The position numbers and the translations under genes were made by a program. Positions 51,241 to 63,683 of a stretch of 64,000 bases of DNA are shown here, piece after piece. Location of the stretch: the NCBI GenBank assembly GCA_963377175.1, contig CAUJNA010000491.1, positions 1,180,072 through 1,244,071 of the forward strand. Reading direction: 5' to 3'. Position 1 is the first letter of the stretch. Each line of letters starts with the position of its first letter. Source of the stretch: Effrenium voratum (Eukaryota; Sar; Dinophyceae; Suessiales; Symbiodiniaceae). The notes beneath the pieces are model-generated. The model saw nothing but the letters and a program-made list of their open reading frames with translations. It was not told where the DNA came from and made no database searches.

Positions 51241-53930
51241 CACACTTCAACTCCAGATGGAGGGTTCAAATCTTTCGAGTACAACTGATGAGTCTCGAGT
51301 ACAACTGATGAGTCTCTCATCGTTCGAGTACAACTGATGAGTCTCTCATCGTTCGAGTACAACTGGTGAGTCTCGAGTACAGCTGGAGTTCAGCTGGTTT
51401 TGGAGAAAAGGGCAAAAAGGGGACCTTTGTTTGGGGTGGGCCCGCCAGCTGCCATGACAATGGCCCAGGCGCAGCCCCGCAGGTACGTTTGGGGGCGTCT
51501 TCGTTGGCTGGAGACCCCCCCGGGCCGGCTCCAGCCCCCTGACGTGTTGAAAAGTTGGCATCAGGGTAAATCTGATGCTCCGCACACACACGCCCCCACA
51601 GGGGCGAGCGACGGGGCGGCTCTGCCTGCCAGACGACTTTGAAACGGACCTATGCCAGGGTGGCTCAGCCTGCCAGACGACCTTGAAACGGACCTATTCG
51701 AGGGGGTGGCTCTGCCTGCCAGACGACTTCGAAACGGACCTATACCAGGGGTGGCTCTGCCTGCCAGACGACCTTGAAACGGACCTACGCAAGGGGTGGC
51801 TCAGCCTGCCAGACGACCTTGAAACGGACCTATTCGAGGGGTTGGCTCTGCCTGCCAGACGACTTCAAAACGGACCTATGCCAGGGGTGGCTCTGCCTGC
51901 CAGACGACCTTGAAACGGACCTACGCAAGGGGTGGCTCAGCCTGCCAGACGACCTTGACAAGACGATCCGCCACATCATGGAACAAGCATTGCGCAAACA
52001 GAACATGCGCAACCCGAGCATTGCACAACCAGAACATCAAGTTCAACGGCATTGATGCAATCAGCAAGCAGCTCCCAGGCACTTGTGAGACGTAGCTATG
52101 ATCTGGTGGCTGTCTTCCCTTTAGTGAAACCTCGTTCCTGCTTAAACGTGAAATTCCGCTGGTCTATGATAAGCACGTTGAGGTCAAATTTTCCGGCGAA
52201 CCGGCCCGGGGTCACACGATGGGTACACCCGAGGGCCCCCAAGGATGGGGTGTTCACACTTCAACTCCAGATGGAGGGTTCAAATCTTTCGAGTACAACT
52301 GATGAGTCTCGAGTACAACTGATGAGTCTCGAGTACAACTGATGAGTCTCTCATCGTTCGAGTACAACTGGTGAGTCTCGAGTACAGCTGGGGTTCAGCT
52401 GGTTTTGGAGAAAAGGGCAAAAAGGGGACCTTTGTTTGGGGTGGGCCCGCCAGCTGCCATGACAATGGCCCAGGCGCAGCCCCGCAGGTACGTTTGGACC
52501 CGGACACCGGGGGGCGTCTTCGTTGGCTGGAGACCCCCCCGGGCCGGCTCCAGCCCCCTGCGTGTTGAAAAGTTGGCATCAGGGTAAATCTGATGCTCCG
52601 CACACACACGCCCCCACAGGGGCGAGCGACGGGGCGGCTCTGCCTGCCAGACGACTTTGAAACGGACCTATGCCAGGGTGGCTCAGCCTGCCAGACGACC
52701 TTGAAACGGACCTATTCGAGGGGGTGGCTCTGCCTGCCAGACGACTTCGAAACGGACCTATACCAGGGGTGGCTCTGCCTGCCAGACGACCTTGAAACGG
52801 ACCTACGCAAGGGGTGGCTCAGCCTGCCAGACGACCTTGAAACGGACCTATTCGAGGGGTTGGCTCTGCCTGCCAGACGACTTCGAAACGGACCTATGCC
52901 AGGGGTGGCTCTGCCTGCCAGACGACCTTGAAACGGACCTACGCAAGGGGTGGCTCAGCCTGCCAGACGACCTTGACAAGACGATCCGCCACATCATGGA
53001 ACAAGCATTGCGCAAACAGAACATGCACAACCCGAGCATTGCACAACCAGAACATCAAGTTCAACGGCATTGATGCAATCAGCAAGCAGCTCCCAGGCAC
53101 TTGTGAGACGTAGCTATGATCTGGTGGCTGTCTTCCCTTTAGTGAAACCTCGTTCCTGCTTAAACGTGAAATTCCGCTGGTCTATGATAAGCACGTTGAG
53201 GTCAAATTTTCCGGCGAACCGGCCCGGGGTCACACGATGGGTACACCCGAGGGTCCCCCAAGGATGGGGTGTTCACACTTCAACTCCAGATGGAGGGTTC
53301 AAATCTTTCGAGTACAACTGATGAGTCTCGAGTACAACTGATGAGTCTCGAGTACAACTGATGAGTCTCGAGTACAACTGATGAGTCTCTCATCGTTCGA
53401 GTACAACTGGTGAGTCTCGAGTACAGCTGGGGTTCAGCTGGTTTTGGAGAAAAGGGCAAAAAGGGGACCTTTGTTTGGGGTGGGCCCGCCAGCTACCATG
53501 ACAATGGCCCAGGCGCAGCCCCGCAGGTACGTTTGGACCCGGACACCGGGGGGCGTCTTCGTTGGCTGGAGACCCCCCGGGCCGGCTCCAGCCCCCTGCG
53601 TGTTGAAAAGTTGGCATCAAGGTAAATCTGATGCTCCGCACACACACACGCCCCCACAGGGGCGAGCGACGGGGCGGCTCTGCCTGCCAGACGACTTTGA
53701 AACGGACCTATGCCAGGGGTGGCTCAGCCTGCCAGACGACCTTGAAACGGACCTATTCGAGGGGGTGGCTCTGCCTGCCAGACGACTTCGAAACGGACCT
53801 ATACCAGGGGTGGCTCTGCCTGCCAGACGACCTTGAAACGGACCTACGCAAGGGGTGGCTCAGCCTGCCAGACGACCTTGACAAGACGATCCGCCACATC
53901 ATGGAACAAGCATTGCGCAAACACGTGTTT
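51241..53930. repeat. 1.02-kb tandem satellite, three copies, with nested 45-bp repeats
   Basis: Units start at about 51241, 52255 and 53274 with CACACTTCAACTCCAGATGG; the third is cut short at about 53925. Each has (a) 3 to 5 copies of a 20-bp repeat, GAGTACAACTGATGAGTCTC; (b) a unique block near AAAAGGGGACCTTTGTTTGG; (c) an array of 45-bp repeats around GCCTGCCAGACGACTTTGAA, eight copies in units 1 and 2 and five in unit 3; (d) a 300-bp tail, absent from unit 3. The 45-bp array stays open in one frame (LCLPDDFETDLYQGW per repeat), but small length differences move the frame and there is no start or splice context, so I do not call a gene. Confidence 0.9.
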
Positions 53931-54000
53931 ACGCAAAAAAAACAAAAACAAAACAGGACACACACACACACACAAAGCTTTCAAACTCACTCGCTCGCTC

Positions 54001-54140
54001 GCTCGCTCCAATCAATAAAACAATCAAGCAACCAACCAACCAGCCAACCAACCAACCAACCAACCAACCATCCAACCAATCAAATCAATCACCCAACCAA
54101 CCAACCAACCAACCAATCAACCAATCAATCAAACCAATCA

Positions 54141-54209
<69 letters not shown>

Positions 54210-54354
54210 ACCAATCAATCGACCAATCAATCACTCCCATCAATCCATCCATCAGCAAATTCAATCAATTCATGCATTCATTCAATCAATCAACATTGAA
54301 GTCAAATCAGTGCCATCCATCCATCCGTCCGCCCATCCATCCATCCATCCATGC

Positions 54355-54453
<99 letters not shown>

Positions 54454-54653
54454 CACCCAATCAATAAATTCAATTAATTCATGCACGCATTCATTCATTC
54501 ATTCATTCATTCATCAATCAATCAAAATCAAAGTCAAATCAATCCCGTCCATCCATCCGTCCGTCCGTCCATCCATCCATCCATCAATTCATCAATTCAT
54601 AAATTCATTCATTCATTCATTCATTCATTCATTCATTCATTCATTCATTCATG

Positions 54654-54707
<54 letters not shown>

Positions 54708-54910
54708 GTCAATCAGTCAATCAGTCAATCAGTCAATCAATCAATAAGTAAATCAGTAAATCAGTCAGTCAGACAGTCAGTCAGTCAGTCAGGCAATCAG
54801 GCCATCAGTCAATCAGTCAATCAGTCAATCAGTCAATCAATCAATAAGTAAATCAGTAAATCAGTCAGTCAGACAGTCAGTCAGTCAGTCAGGCAATCAA
54901 TCAATCAATG

Positions 54911-54963
<53 letters not shown>

Positions 54964-55095
54964 GTCAATCAGTCAATCAGTCAATCAATCAATAAGTAAA
55001 TCAGTAAATCAGTCAGTCAGACAGTCAGTCAGTCAGTCAGGCAATCAGTCAATCAATCAATCAATCAACCAATCAACCAATCAACAAATGAAATA
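54001..55095. repeat. AATC-family tetranucleotide arrays
   Basis: Over 1 kb of (AATC)n and derivatives: (AACC)n, (CATC)n, (ATTC)n, (AGTC)n and (AGAC)n blocks that grade into each other. A higher-order block AATAAGTAAATCAGTAAATC is repeated at about 54741, 54841 and 54989. Ile-Asn-Gln-Ser ORFs across it are artefacts. Confidence 0.9.
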
Positions 55096-55269
55096 AGCAA
55101 GCAATCACAAGCAAACAAACGCACAACCGGCATGGCAACAAAGCCCAGGGCCTGCCACTGGGCGTTGCCGGCGCTGTACGTGCTGCAGCCCGCCTAGGCT
55201 GCAGCCCGCCGGCTTTTCTCGGGAATCTGAGCTGAGGTTCACACTGGCGGGGACGTGCAGTCCAAGACG

Positions 55270-55640
55270 CGCTCGAAGGTGTACGCCTGCCCGCAGCGAC
55301 AGCGAGAAGCCATGGCACGCCGAGCGAATCGGGCACCAGCGTCACGCTGGCCGAGACGTTCCCCAGATTGCAGAGCCTTAAAACAGCAACGCAAGCAATC
55401 CAGCCAATACAAAGCAAAGCCAGCCAAACCTGCAATCCACGCCAGGCTGGCGAGAGCTGCATTGGGGTGGTCGCTGCGCCCAGCCTGTGCTCTGAGCGCA
55501 GCTCAGAAAGAAACCGTGTACCAGTGTAGCGTTGATGAGCTGCTGAGCCGCTGACAAATAAAGACTGGTGTTGTCCTGACAAGGCTCCAGCTGCACGGCT
55601 AGCTCCGGGCTGTATTGAGCCGAGGAGCTGCTTGTGAGAC
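55270..55640 (-). CDS. candidate exons, unrecognised
   Basis: Two minus-strand stretches. 55640-55523 reads YSPELAVQLEPCQDNTSLYL and SAAQQLINATL, ending at a GT donor (CTG|GTACAC). From an acceptor at about 55380 (TTTTAAG) comes LCNLGNVSASVTLVPDSLGV and PWLLAVAAG. Together they would give an Asn/Ser-rich, possibly secreted protein. No family is recognised and the intron phase is not proven. Confidence 0.35.
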
Positions 55641-55699
55641 AGAGCTGCCGGTGAAGATGACGCCAACATCCTGGCAACGTCGGCTTGTGGCCGCAAGTA

Positions 55700-57880
55700 G
55701 GCTTTCCGCTTAGCCGCTTGGCCCTTCGTGCCTTGTACACGCCAGCCCGGGCTGATCCATTGACCAAGCCATGGTCTCAGCCCGGTGCCCCCCCCACACC
55801 GCCCACAGCGCTCACACTACTTACCCACTGAGCCCTATGCGCTCAGACGCTACCAGGATGTTGTTTGCCTGTCGCAACAAGCGTCAAAGGAACCTTCAAA
55901 CATGCAAACCCCGTCAAAAGCGACCCAGCGATGTTCAAGGCTGCTTTCCGTGACTGTAATTTCGGCTCCTGCCATCCATTTAGCCGTGCTAAGATCTTCG
56001 GATTAAGAGGAAGCCCAATTGCATCTCGCGCCTCATCATGCAACCGCAGGCTTAGAGGCCCAGCACTGGAGGATGCTGATACCCGAAAGCCTCACGGCTC
56101 AGAACGTTCCTCAAGCAATTTTCAAAGAAACGTTCAAAACACATTCTTACGATTCTTACTAATTCTTACCGTCTTGCATTACCTGCAGACTCTCGGGGGT
56201 GTCTTGCTTCTAGGAATTTAGGGTTCTAGCGGTGCAGTCAGGCTGGGCCTTGGGCTTGGTTGATGGATTGTTTGCCGCCGTGGGGGGTTGTTTCCAGGCA
56301 TTGCTGCAATTCCAGCTTAAGCCAGCCAAAATAAGCGAACTGGCCAAATCCCACCCCCGAACCCTAAGCCAACACAATGCAAATCCATGTCACCAGCCAG
56401 CCAGCCAACCAGGCATGGATGGAAGATGTATGCCAAGGCCGGGCCAAGAAACACGCGCAATCCCGAGCCCGGGGCCCTCAGCACCCAGGGGGATAGGCAG
56501 CGGAGCGCCTCGATGCGCCGTCGGACAAATGTCCGCCGAAGGCGTCGGAAAGCTCCGCGCTCTCACTGGCTGCGGCCAGCAGGACTTTGCCCTGGCCGAA
56601 GCCACCGCCGCAGCCTCGGTCAGAAGGCAAGGCATGGAAAGGCACGGAAAGGCGCGGAAAGGCGCGGAAAGGCGCAGAAAGGCGCGGAAGGCATGCAAGC
56701 TGGCTGATTCAGACTGGCGCTGAACACAATTGGTGAACTGCGGTAGGACCCATCTGGGCAGTCCTCCGTGCCAGTACTGCAAGGGCATCACAGGAATACG
56801 TCACGCCTGCCTCCCCTGCGGCCCTCAGGAAGCACCTGGGCCATTGCCGGGAACTTTTGGGGCAAGGCTCGGCTTGGCAGCTTGGCAGCTTGGCAGCTTG
56901 GCCCTACACCAAAAGCCCACAACTCTCCAGACCTGCCAGATTGAAACCAGAATGCGCAAGGTGTCTGAACCTCAAGCACGCCCATTTGGGCGGGCCTGCC
57001 CCATGGCAAGAGCCCTGGCATGCGCCAAAGGCTCGGAAGTCGCGCCCCCCTCCCCTTACAAAAGTCTTGGCTCAAGCAAAGTGGGAATGTTTCAATGGCT
57101 CCGTCGTGGAAACGTCTGCGTTTGTTGAGTCTACGGACAGCTTGGGCCGCGCGGCTAGTCCCAGAAGCTTCCTAGAATCTGGCTGCACACTGTCCGAAGA
57201 CCTGGGTCCCCCCGCCCCTTCAGCCAGTGGGCTGTCTGATTTTGCAGTCCCAGCACTGCGCGGAGCTTGTGCCACGCAGGCCATGAAACTCCGGGAAGCT
57301 GCGCTGGGTGGCAGCCGGAGGTGAGACGAGAGCCACATCTTGTGGCGGCCTGGCCCCGGCGCCTACTTGGACCTACCTGGACCTACCTGGACCTACTTGG
57401 ACCTACTTGGATCTATGATCCTGCCATCTGGTGCTTCGCTGCTCCTATTCCTAGAGACGCCGTCTAGACAAATCCCCGCTCTGGAGGGGCGTCCGAATTC
57501 CAGCCAGGGGCTCCAGGCCAGGTATGGAGAGCCGATAAAACGATGCCTGCATGTCCGTCTTTTCAATTGGCCGGCCCCACACGCGCCAATTCACAATTTC
57601 AGGGAGTTTTCCTTCGGCCTATGGCCTATGGCCATCTCACTCAATGGTCATCCGCTTCTGGCGCAGTCGGGCCAAGAGATCGTTGCTTCCAGCTTGTATG
57701 CCTCAGGCTGGATTCGGAATGCAAGCTTGAGACTGGGCATTCAGCCCAGGGCTGGCAAACGCCTTGGCAAGGCACAGGCTTGGGCACGTGATTGGAATTG
57801 CTGGAACTTAGGCTGCCGGGACAAGCACCGATTTCTTGGGTTTTTCCTTCACGGCCCGCTTCTTCCACTTGGACTCAGTG
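55700..57880. other. no supportable gene; short tandem repeats
   Basis: GC-rich and open in many frames. 56637-56692 has five or so copies of GGAAAGGCGC. 57359-57413 has five copies of a 10-bp repeat, ACCTACCTGG/ACCTACTTGG. Nothing else could be supported. Confidence 0.4.
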
Positions 57881-57889
57881 CAAGACACA

Positions 57890-58510
57890 CTTCCGCAGCT
57901 CATCTCGTGGGTTCGTAGGGTTTCGCGGCTTGTGAGGGCCCTGCCACTTCCTTTCCCTTGACCCCGTAGCCCATGCGCTCTGCCAGTGTCATCCTCGGAC
58001 TCGTATGCTCCTCGTGTTCCTGCGGGGTCACCGCACTTGCCCAAAGCAATTCACCCCTCTTGTGGGATGGCCGCTCCACTCCTCGTTGTCTGACATCTCC
58101 GTCTCCACTGTGGCCTCACACGCCAACGTGCGCGAGCACATGCCCGCCCAGCTTCCAGGCAAACTCCAGGGCCTCTAGAGCCAGCATTTGCTGCTTGGGA
58201 CGCAGCTCCTGCCACTCAGCCGTTCATAAGCCGATGCAGGCGCTGGTATCTCTCTCCCTCCGGCTGCTGAGTTGTAGTATTTCGTCACGCCATTTGCGGA
58301 TTGCAGGTTGGTGCTTGCATACGCTTGCATACACTTGCTGGAAGAACCCTTGCCTCAGACTTGCGGCGCTGCCGGGCCTTCTGCAGCGCGTACTCCTCGG
58401 ACAGTGCCAAGGGCCCCGCAAGAAGGGAAGCACCAAACGAGAAACGTTGTAGGCTTGGGTCCCAGGCCATTTCTTCCGCGCTGCGGGCCTGTCGATTGAT
58501 CTCGCGGGTG
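57890..58510 (-). CDS. candidate exons of a helical protein, unrecognised
   Basis: Minus-strand pieces with coiled-coil or helical character: AEEMAWDPSLQRFSFGASLL and LALSEEYALQKARQRRKSEA (58.35-58.50 kb), QQPEGERYQRLHRLMNG (58.21-58.27), EWQELRPKQQMLALEALEFA (58.13-58.20) and TPQEHEEHTSPRMTLAERMG then YGVKGKGSGRAL (57.93-58.03). Order and strand agree with one gene, but splice phases are not established. No family recognised. Confidence 0.4.
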
Positions 58511-60525
58511 GTCCTCGCACTCGAGTAGTCAAGTCAAGTAATGCTGTTGCACCAGGGCAGTTTGGCAAGTCTCGTGAGGAACCTGAAGCACGGATTGAGC
58601 TGTCCTGAAGTAGGACAGCGCGCTGGACGCCCTCTGCGCCACCTCTTCTTCGGAGAGGAGCCGCAGGTCTCAGAGAGCATGTCGCGACGTGGGCCATCTG
58701 GCCCCTTCGGGTTCGAGGGCCCCACTTCCGTCAAAGCCGTCGGCCTGGCATCGCAGACCCCCGTGCGTCCGTGCCCGGGCTCGCGCCTTCAAGTCCTGTG
58801 AGATCGAATAGCCTGGCAAGCTGAGCCGTTCTCTTTGCCCGATCCCAGTGAGCCAAGTCACCATCCAAGCTGTCCCGTCGGCAGGACACCACGGAGCCTC
58901 AGACTCAGATTCGGATTCAGCAACGCGGCAATTCAGTTCTTGGGTCCCGTGCTGGCACTGGACGGCGGCCTGAGGACCATGTCCGCCGTCCTGCATCCCG
59001 GATGGTGCCAGAATCATGCTCACGGAATCTGCCGTGTCCTGACGGCGGCTTGGTACGGCGTCCAGCTTCCTCCGGCCAACTGCACTCCCATACAGGCGCG
59101 TGGGTCAGGGCCCTGGCCGTGGCTGGAGGGCGGCTCGGTCGGAGCGGTGGAGGCCTTGCCTCAGCTCGACTCAAAGCCAAGCTTGTGAGCCCGAGACTAG
59201 CAACAGCCTGGAGTCCTGGACCTTGTCCGGGAGGAGCAACATGAACCGCTTCAGCCAACTTACGCCAGAATGTTGGAGAGACCACTTAGCAAGGCACCGG
59301 CACCTGCGCCCCTCTGCAAGCGCCCCAAGAAACCACCCCTCAACACCAGCAACCCTAATAGTATCTCCTGCAAACCGCCAACCAGCACCTGCGCCAGACG
59401 CAAGGAAGCCACCCCCGAGCACCAGCACCTGCACCCCGAAAACCTAAACCACCCATGAAACACCAGCACCTGCGCCAGCACCCCAAACTGCACGCCCCTG
59501 CAAGCACCTGACCTGAAAATCAGCCATGAAACCAGAACCCGCACCTGCACGAGCACACGTACGTGTCGGAAGCAACGCCCTCCCGACAAGTCCTTCTCTC
59601 AGGCGTGCACTGGAGGGCCGGCGGTTGAGATGCGCCTCATGGACAATGGCCACAGGGGGCTGGTTCGACGTGTGGAGCGAATGGCCTTAGCCACAAGCCA
59701 AGGCGAGCCAAGGGCAAGGCAAGACGCGCTCCAAAACGCATTGACATAGTGGAACATGTACCCAGTTGATCAGCTGAGTGTAATGACCCAGGTGCATGAA
59801 ACGGAACAAAAGAGCAGGCTGAAAGACCGTCCCACAGGTAGGACAACCAACCCAAGCTAAAGGGCTTCTTTACAACAGGGTGCGCAGGACTATGTGGTGG
59901 AACCTGGGCTGTATTCCGGAAGCTTCCTGAGTGGCGCGGCATATCAGCGCGCTCGTCGGCGACAGCGTCTCCATACCTGCGCCCAAAGAAGCCGTGGATG
60001 GGGACTCGAGTTGAATTACCCCGCCTCACCGCCTCCGTTCCGCGCGACTGAAGCCCGACACTTGAAAAGGGCACAGCTAACAATACGCAGTCAGCCTTGC
60101 TCAGCTCAGTGCATCAATCACCTGCCGCCTTGAAGCTGTCTTTTTGTTGCAGTGTAGGATGGTGGCCTACCTCTTTGCAGGGCTTTCAGCCATCGGCCGA
60201 GGCTTTGGCTTTCTCACGGCTTTAACAAAGGCACCACAACTTGGTGGATGCGCATCGCCGTGCAAATGCCCAAAACTCACGGCACTGTAGCGGAACGGCT
60301 GGGAACAAGAACAATTGCTGCTGCATGAGCCGCTGACGGCCAAGCGAACGCGAAATACGACTCATTGAATGAACAGCCCAAGTGTGAATGTCCACGAAGC
60401 GCCAACAGCTAGCTCATGACAGCTGTAGGATCTAACTACAAGATAACCTTGCCTCGAGCGACATCATCTCGGCAACGATGCGCTTGCATGCAGCCAGCCT
60501 GCCGCGGTTTGCCCAGGGTAGCACA
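58511..60525. other. no supportable gene; CACCTGC-rich stretch
   Basis: 59285-59545 holds an irregular repeat around CAGCACCTGCGCC and AACCACCC. Elsewhere open frames exist on both strands without motifs or convincing splice sites. Confidence 0.4.
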
Positions 60526-62341
60526 TCACGGCACCGAGAACTCGAGCTGCGAAGGTTGACCCACCCCAGCGCACCCAACCGGGCCAAAGTTCATCTCACC
60601 GTGCCCCAGGTTGGGGAACCACAGCAACCTTGCAAAGGGCAAAGTAGCACGCCAAACCATCGACGGAGCGGAGCGCAGAGCAACGCCTGCCTGAAGGTGT
60701 CCTGTTTGTTTGCTCGGATTTTCTGGATCCAGCCCGTGAGGTAGCGCCGGACCTGGGGAATGGAGCACTTCACGCACTTCGATCGTGGCGGCCAAGGGGC
60801 AGAATGAGCTGGCACCTGGGAGCCACAATCTACAAGCCGCAAGCCCCACGCAAAAGGTAAGACACGAGCAATGGAATCCTCCCCAGAGAGCATCACCATG
60901 CAAGGCATGTCCAGCTCCTGTAGCCAACATACATACCAAAGAGATTGAGAGATCAAAGATGATCAAAGCTAGGCTGGGGTCCATGCCTCTGGCCACAGCA
61001 GGTTCTGATGCCAAAAGAAGTTCCGGGACAAGCTGTGCCTGGGAGGCGAGGGGTGATGCAGGGCCAAGAGGCCAAGAGAACTCGAAAAGCCGAGCGGCGC
61101 AATGAACAACTCCCGGGCCACGAAGTAGTGCATCAACAGCTGCGTCGCCGTCTGAGGCTGTCGGTACATGAAGTTGTAGCACACCTCGCAGGAAGATCGG
61201 AAGGCTACCGATCTGAGGGCTGGGGGCCCGGCATCTGGCTTGATGAGCAAGAAGCAAACAGGGTCAAGGAAGGTGGCAACGCTGACCTCAAGGAGCCCTT
61301 CTCTTGCCAGGCATTTCAGGCTCCGCGTCTGGGCCGCTTCAAGCGTGCCAAACATGTTGATTAAGCAAACAAAGGTGACTGTGTCAGATACGTCACCAAA
61401 TCGCAAGAAACGCTCAAGCCTGGAGAGCCTGGTCTCGCACCCAATCGATTGATTGCCACTCGTGTCATGTGCACGGGCACCAGGTAAACATCAAAGCGTG
61501 CGGGGCAGAATGCCTTTCCGAAACTGGAGATACCCGGCGTGCCCTTTTCAGGATCTATGGCAGCTGACGGAAATGCGTGCTGCTGCCAGCTTTTCCCACG
61601 ACTAGTCCCCCCCGACAACCCGCCGGCTGGCCCGGCTCGGCCGGATCTGACCTCGGTGCCCAGGCCATCTCCTTGGCGTTGCGGGCCATCCAGGCGACCA
61701 CGATGGAGCCGAAGGAGTGGCCGATGAAGTGCGCGGAGGTGTGCTCCCAACTCGCCAGCATGTCACGCAAACACGCCACCATCTCAGTGGAGGAGGGCAC
61801 ATCCTCGCGGCACTCGGTTCGCACTCGTGGCAGGAAATAAAAAAGAAGATTTCGCAATAGAGAACAGATTGCGGACCTGCTGAACGCAGTGTGCACAAAC
61901 AGGTCGGCAAGTCCCACCTCCTTGATGCGCATGGAGATGTGCGGCAAGGATACCAGGAAGATGTCTTTGCCTCTCGGCACTTGCCTGCGCACGTTTCACC
62001 AGGAGCGTGCGGCTCAAAACCGAGCTTGTGCCACAACACGCGAAGCCGGGGGTCGGGCCTCAACAGTTCATTGATGAAGTGGACCTCAGTCACCAACACG
62101 TGCAGTGGCACGGAGCGCATCCCCTTTTTCATCTCCGAGCAGCGTAGGGCAGCAAGTTCACGCCCACGCCGTGGCAGAACACCAGCGGAGGCTCAGCGCC
62201 TGAGCGAACGAGGCGACCGGAGGCGGCCACTGCGCGCAGACACCGTGGGAGACCGTGGAAAGCCATGGGGTCACTGAGTCTCCGTATTTCCCGCCTTGTC
62301 TCCCTCGCCCGCGCCGCAGCCAGTACCACAGCGTGCCACTC
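60526..62341 (-). CDS. alpha/beta hydrolase, at least 12 small exons
   Basis: Phase-consistent exons: 62341-62313, 62229-62144, 62084-62059, 61972-61918, 61803-61666, 61286-61233, 61184-61099, 61038-60987, 60917-60870, 60815-60801, 60752-60691 and 60628-60526 (stop). They give about 250 residues; the N-terminus lies further right and was not found. Motifs in order: PPLVFCHGVGVNLLPY (oxyanion-hole HG), DIFLVSLPHISMR, AHFIGHSFGSIVVAWMARNA (nucleophile elbow GHSFG, catalytic Ser), TFLDPVCFLLIKPD, CYNFMYRQPQTATQLLMHYF, NFFWHQNLLWPE, MVMLSGEDSIVPAHS (acid Asp) and LLWFPNLGHGEM (catalytic His). The triad is complete, so it is likely an active esterase or lipase-like enzyme; substrate unknown. Ten of eleven introns begin with GC; several are only 48 to 69 bp. 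The 15-bp exon (VPAHS) is a microexon unless the 48-nt intron after it is kept, which would add 16 in-frame residues. Confidence 0.85.
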
Positions 62342-62917
62342 CTCACGGGGAGGCAGCTGAGAGGTGACATGGCCTGGTCCGCCAGGCCTGTGGGCATGGA
62401 ACCCGAGGTGTTCGAGGTTGTAACCGTTCACCACCTCTGAATCTCTTGGCCTTGATTGCCTCTTCCAGCTCTAAGCTTGCCACGGGCATTGCAAGCGCAG
62501 TCACCTGGCCCCAGGGATTGGGAATGGATCGGCTCTCGCGTGCCAGTCTCAGGGCTTGACAATGTAGTAAGCCAGTGGCCGATGCTCGGAGGGAATGGGA
62601 TCCTCAAGCTCAAGATTCTCTGAGCCCTGTGAAAGTTCAGACGCTCGCCATGGTCAGTCGCATGGCTTGCACGTGCGGGTTGTAGCCAGGAGGGAAGTCA
62701 ACACCGGCCCACTGCACACCTCAAAGGGGCCCGGCTATGGACTGCAATCAGGAGATATCGATGCGACCTTCCTCAATGAGCTTTGTCATCTCCTCGCGCC
62801 TCTGGGGAGGCACCTGGCAAAATGAGGTCCAATGAAGAGCTTTCAAGGCCAGCTGCAGGGTGCTCAGGTTTTCATGTCGCGCCCACTGGTCTGACGCTCT
62901 AGGTCCTTAGGTCTCAC
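62342..62917. other. intergenic, no clear gene
   Basis: Between the second ankyrin gene and the known exons of the hydrolase. It should hold the hydrolase first exon(s) and start, but I cannot identify them. Confidence 0.4.
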
Positions 62918-63683
62918 TCAGCATCGGCGCTGGCAGCCTGCGGCCTGAAGCACCTCACGGCAGCCGCGCTGCTTCTCGGAGCGGCCGGGGCCGAGGAAGT
63001 CCAAGGCGCCGTCGCCGTTCTCGTCCACCGCCTGCGGGTCTGCGCGCCGCTGCAGCAGCAGCTGACACGCGCCCCCCCGGGCGCGGTTGGCCGCGCAGAG
63101 CAGCGGCGTCTCCCGGAAGTCGTTGCGACTGTTCACGTCCGCCCGCCGCCCCAGCAGCAGCGCCATGACCTCCAGGTGCCCGCCCCGCGCCGCCAGGTTC
63201 AGCGCGGAGTTCCGGCCCTTGACCCCCAGCCTCTGGTCCACACTGGAAATGCCACTTGCCTCGAGCTCATCTGCCAGGCGCCGCACTGCCACCAGGTCTC
63301 CATCCTGGGCTGCGTTTGCCAGGCGCAAGGCCTGCACGGATCTTGGCGACAGACCCTCGAGCTCGTCCTCCTCGGGGGGCGCCTCAAAGGTGAGCCGCAC
63401 TGTGCCCGGCCAGTCCTTGTACACCCGCTGCAGCAGCTGCCCCAACTCCTGGGGTCCACTCCGATAAACAACCCTGCGCAACTCTCCAAACATTTGGCGC
63501 GGTCTCGCCAGCGACTGGGCGGCTTTGCGAACACCGCGCCTTCTTGGACATCTGCAGGTGCCAGCCTGCTGGTACGCCCTTACCGGGCAGCGTCACCCGC
63601 ATGCACATGGTACCAGGGTCCAGATACCCCATGTCCTTCTTCAGCTCTTCCTGGGACGTATAGGTCACCTCTACAGGCTCCAT
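62918..63683 (-). CDS. small ankyrin-repeat protein, 2 exons
   Basis: Exon 1 at 63683-63584 (MEPVEVTYTSQEELKKDMGY to VTLP) ends at a canonical G|GTAAGG donor; exon 2 at 63522-62918 begins after GCAAAG, joins in phase (LPAAQSLARPRQMFGELRRV) and reaches a TGA. The product is 234 residues. Residues 1 to about 35 look like one beta-rich hairpin plus helix, of unknown fold. From about residue 105 there are two to three ankyrin repeats: NSALNLAARGGHLEVMALLL, RETPLLCAANRARGGACQLL and NGDGALDFLG. A protein-interaction role is inferred; no enzyme domain. The start ATG is the first in frame; upstream sequence is also open, so a longer N-terminus is possible. Confidence 0.8.

Noticed and set aside
51270..51380. 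Repeats containing CTGATGAG, like the core of a hammerhead ribozyme.
   Set aside because: The matching GAAA core and a GUC-type cleavage site with complementary stems are missing on both strands, so the conserved string is only part of the 20-bp tandem repeat.
54001..55095. Ile-Asn-Gln-Ser ORFs and a CRISPR-like regular array.
   Set aside because: Simple (AATC)n microsatellite without unique spacers; the organism is eukaryotic.
57066..57075. TTGGCTCAAG on the plus strand, equal to the end of the spliced leader.
   Set aside because: No leader-like sequence upstream, wrong strand for the local genes and no ORF follows; a chance match is plausible.
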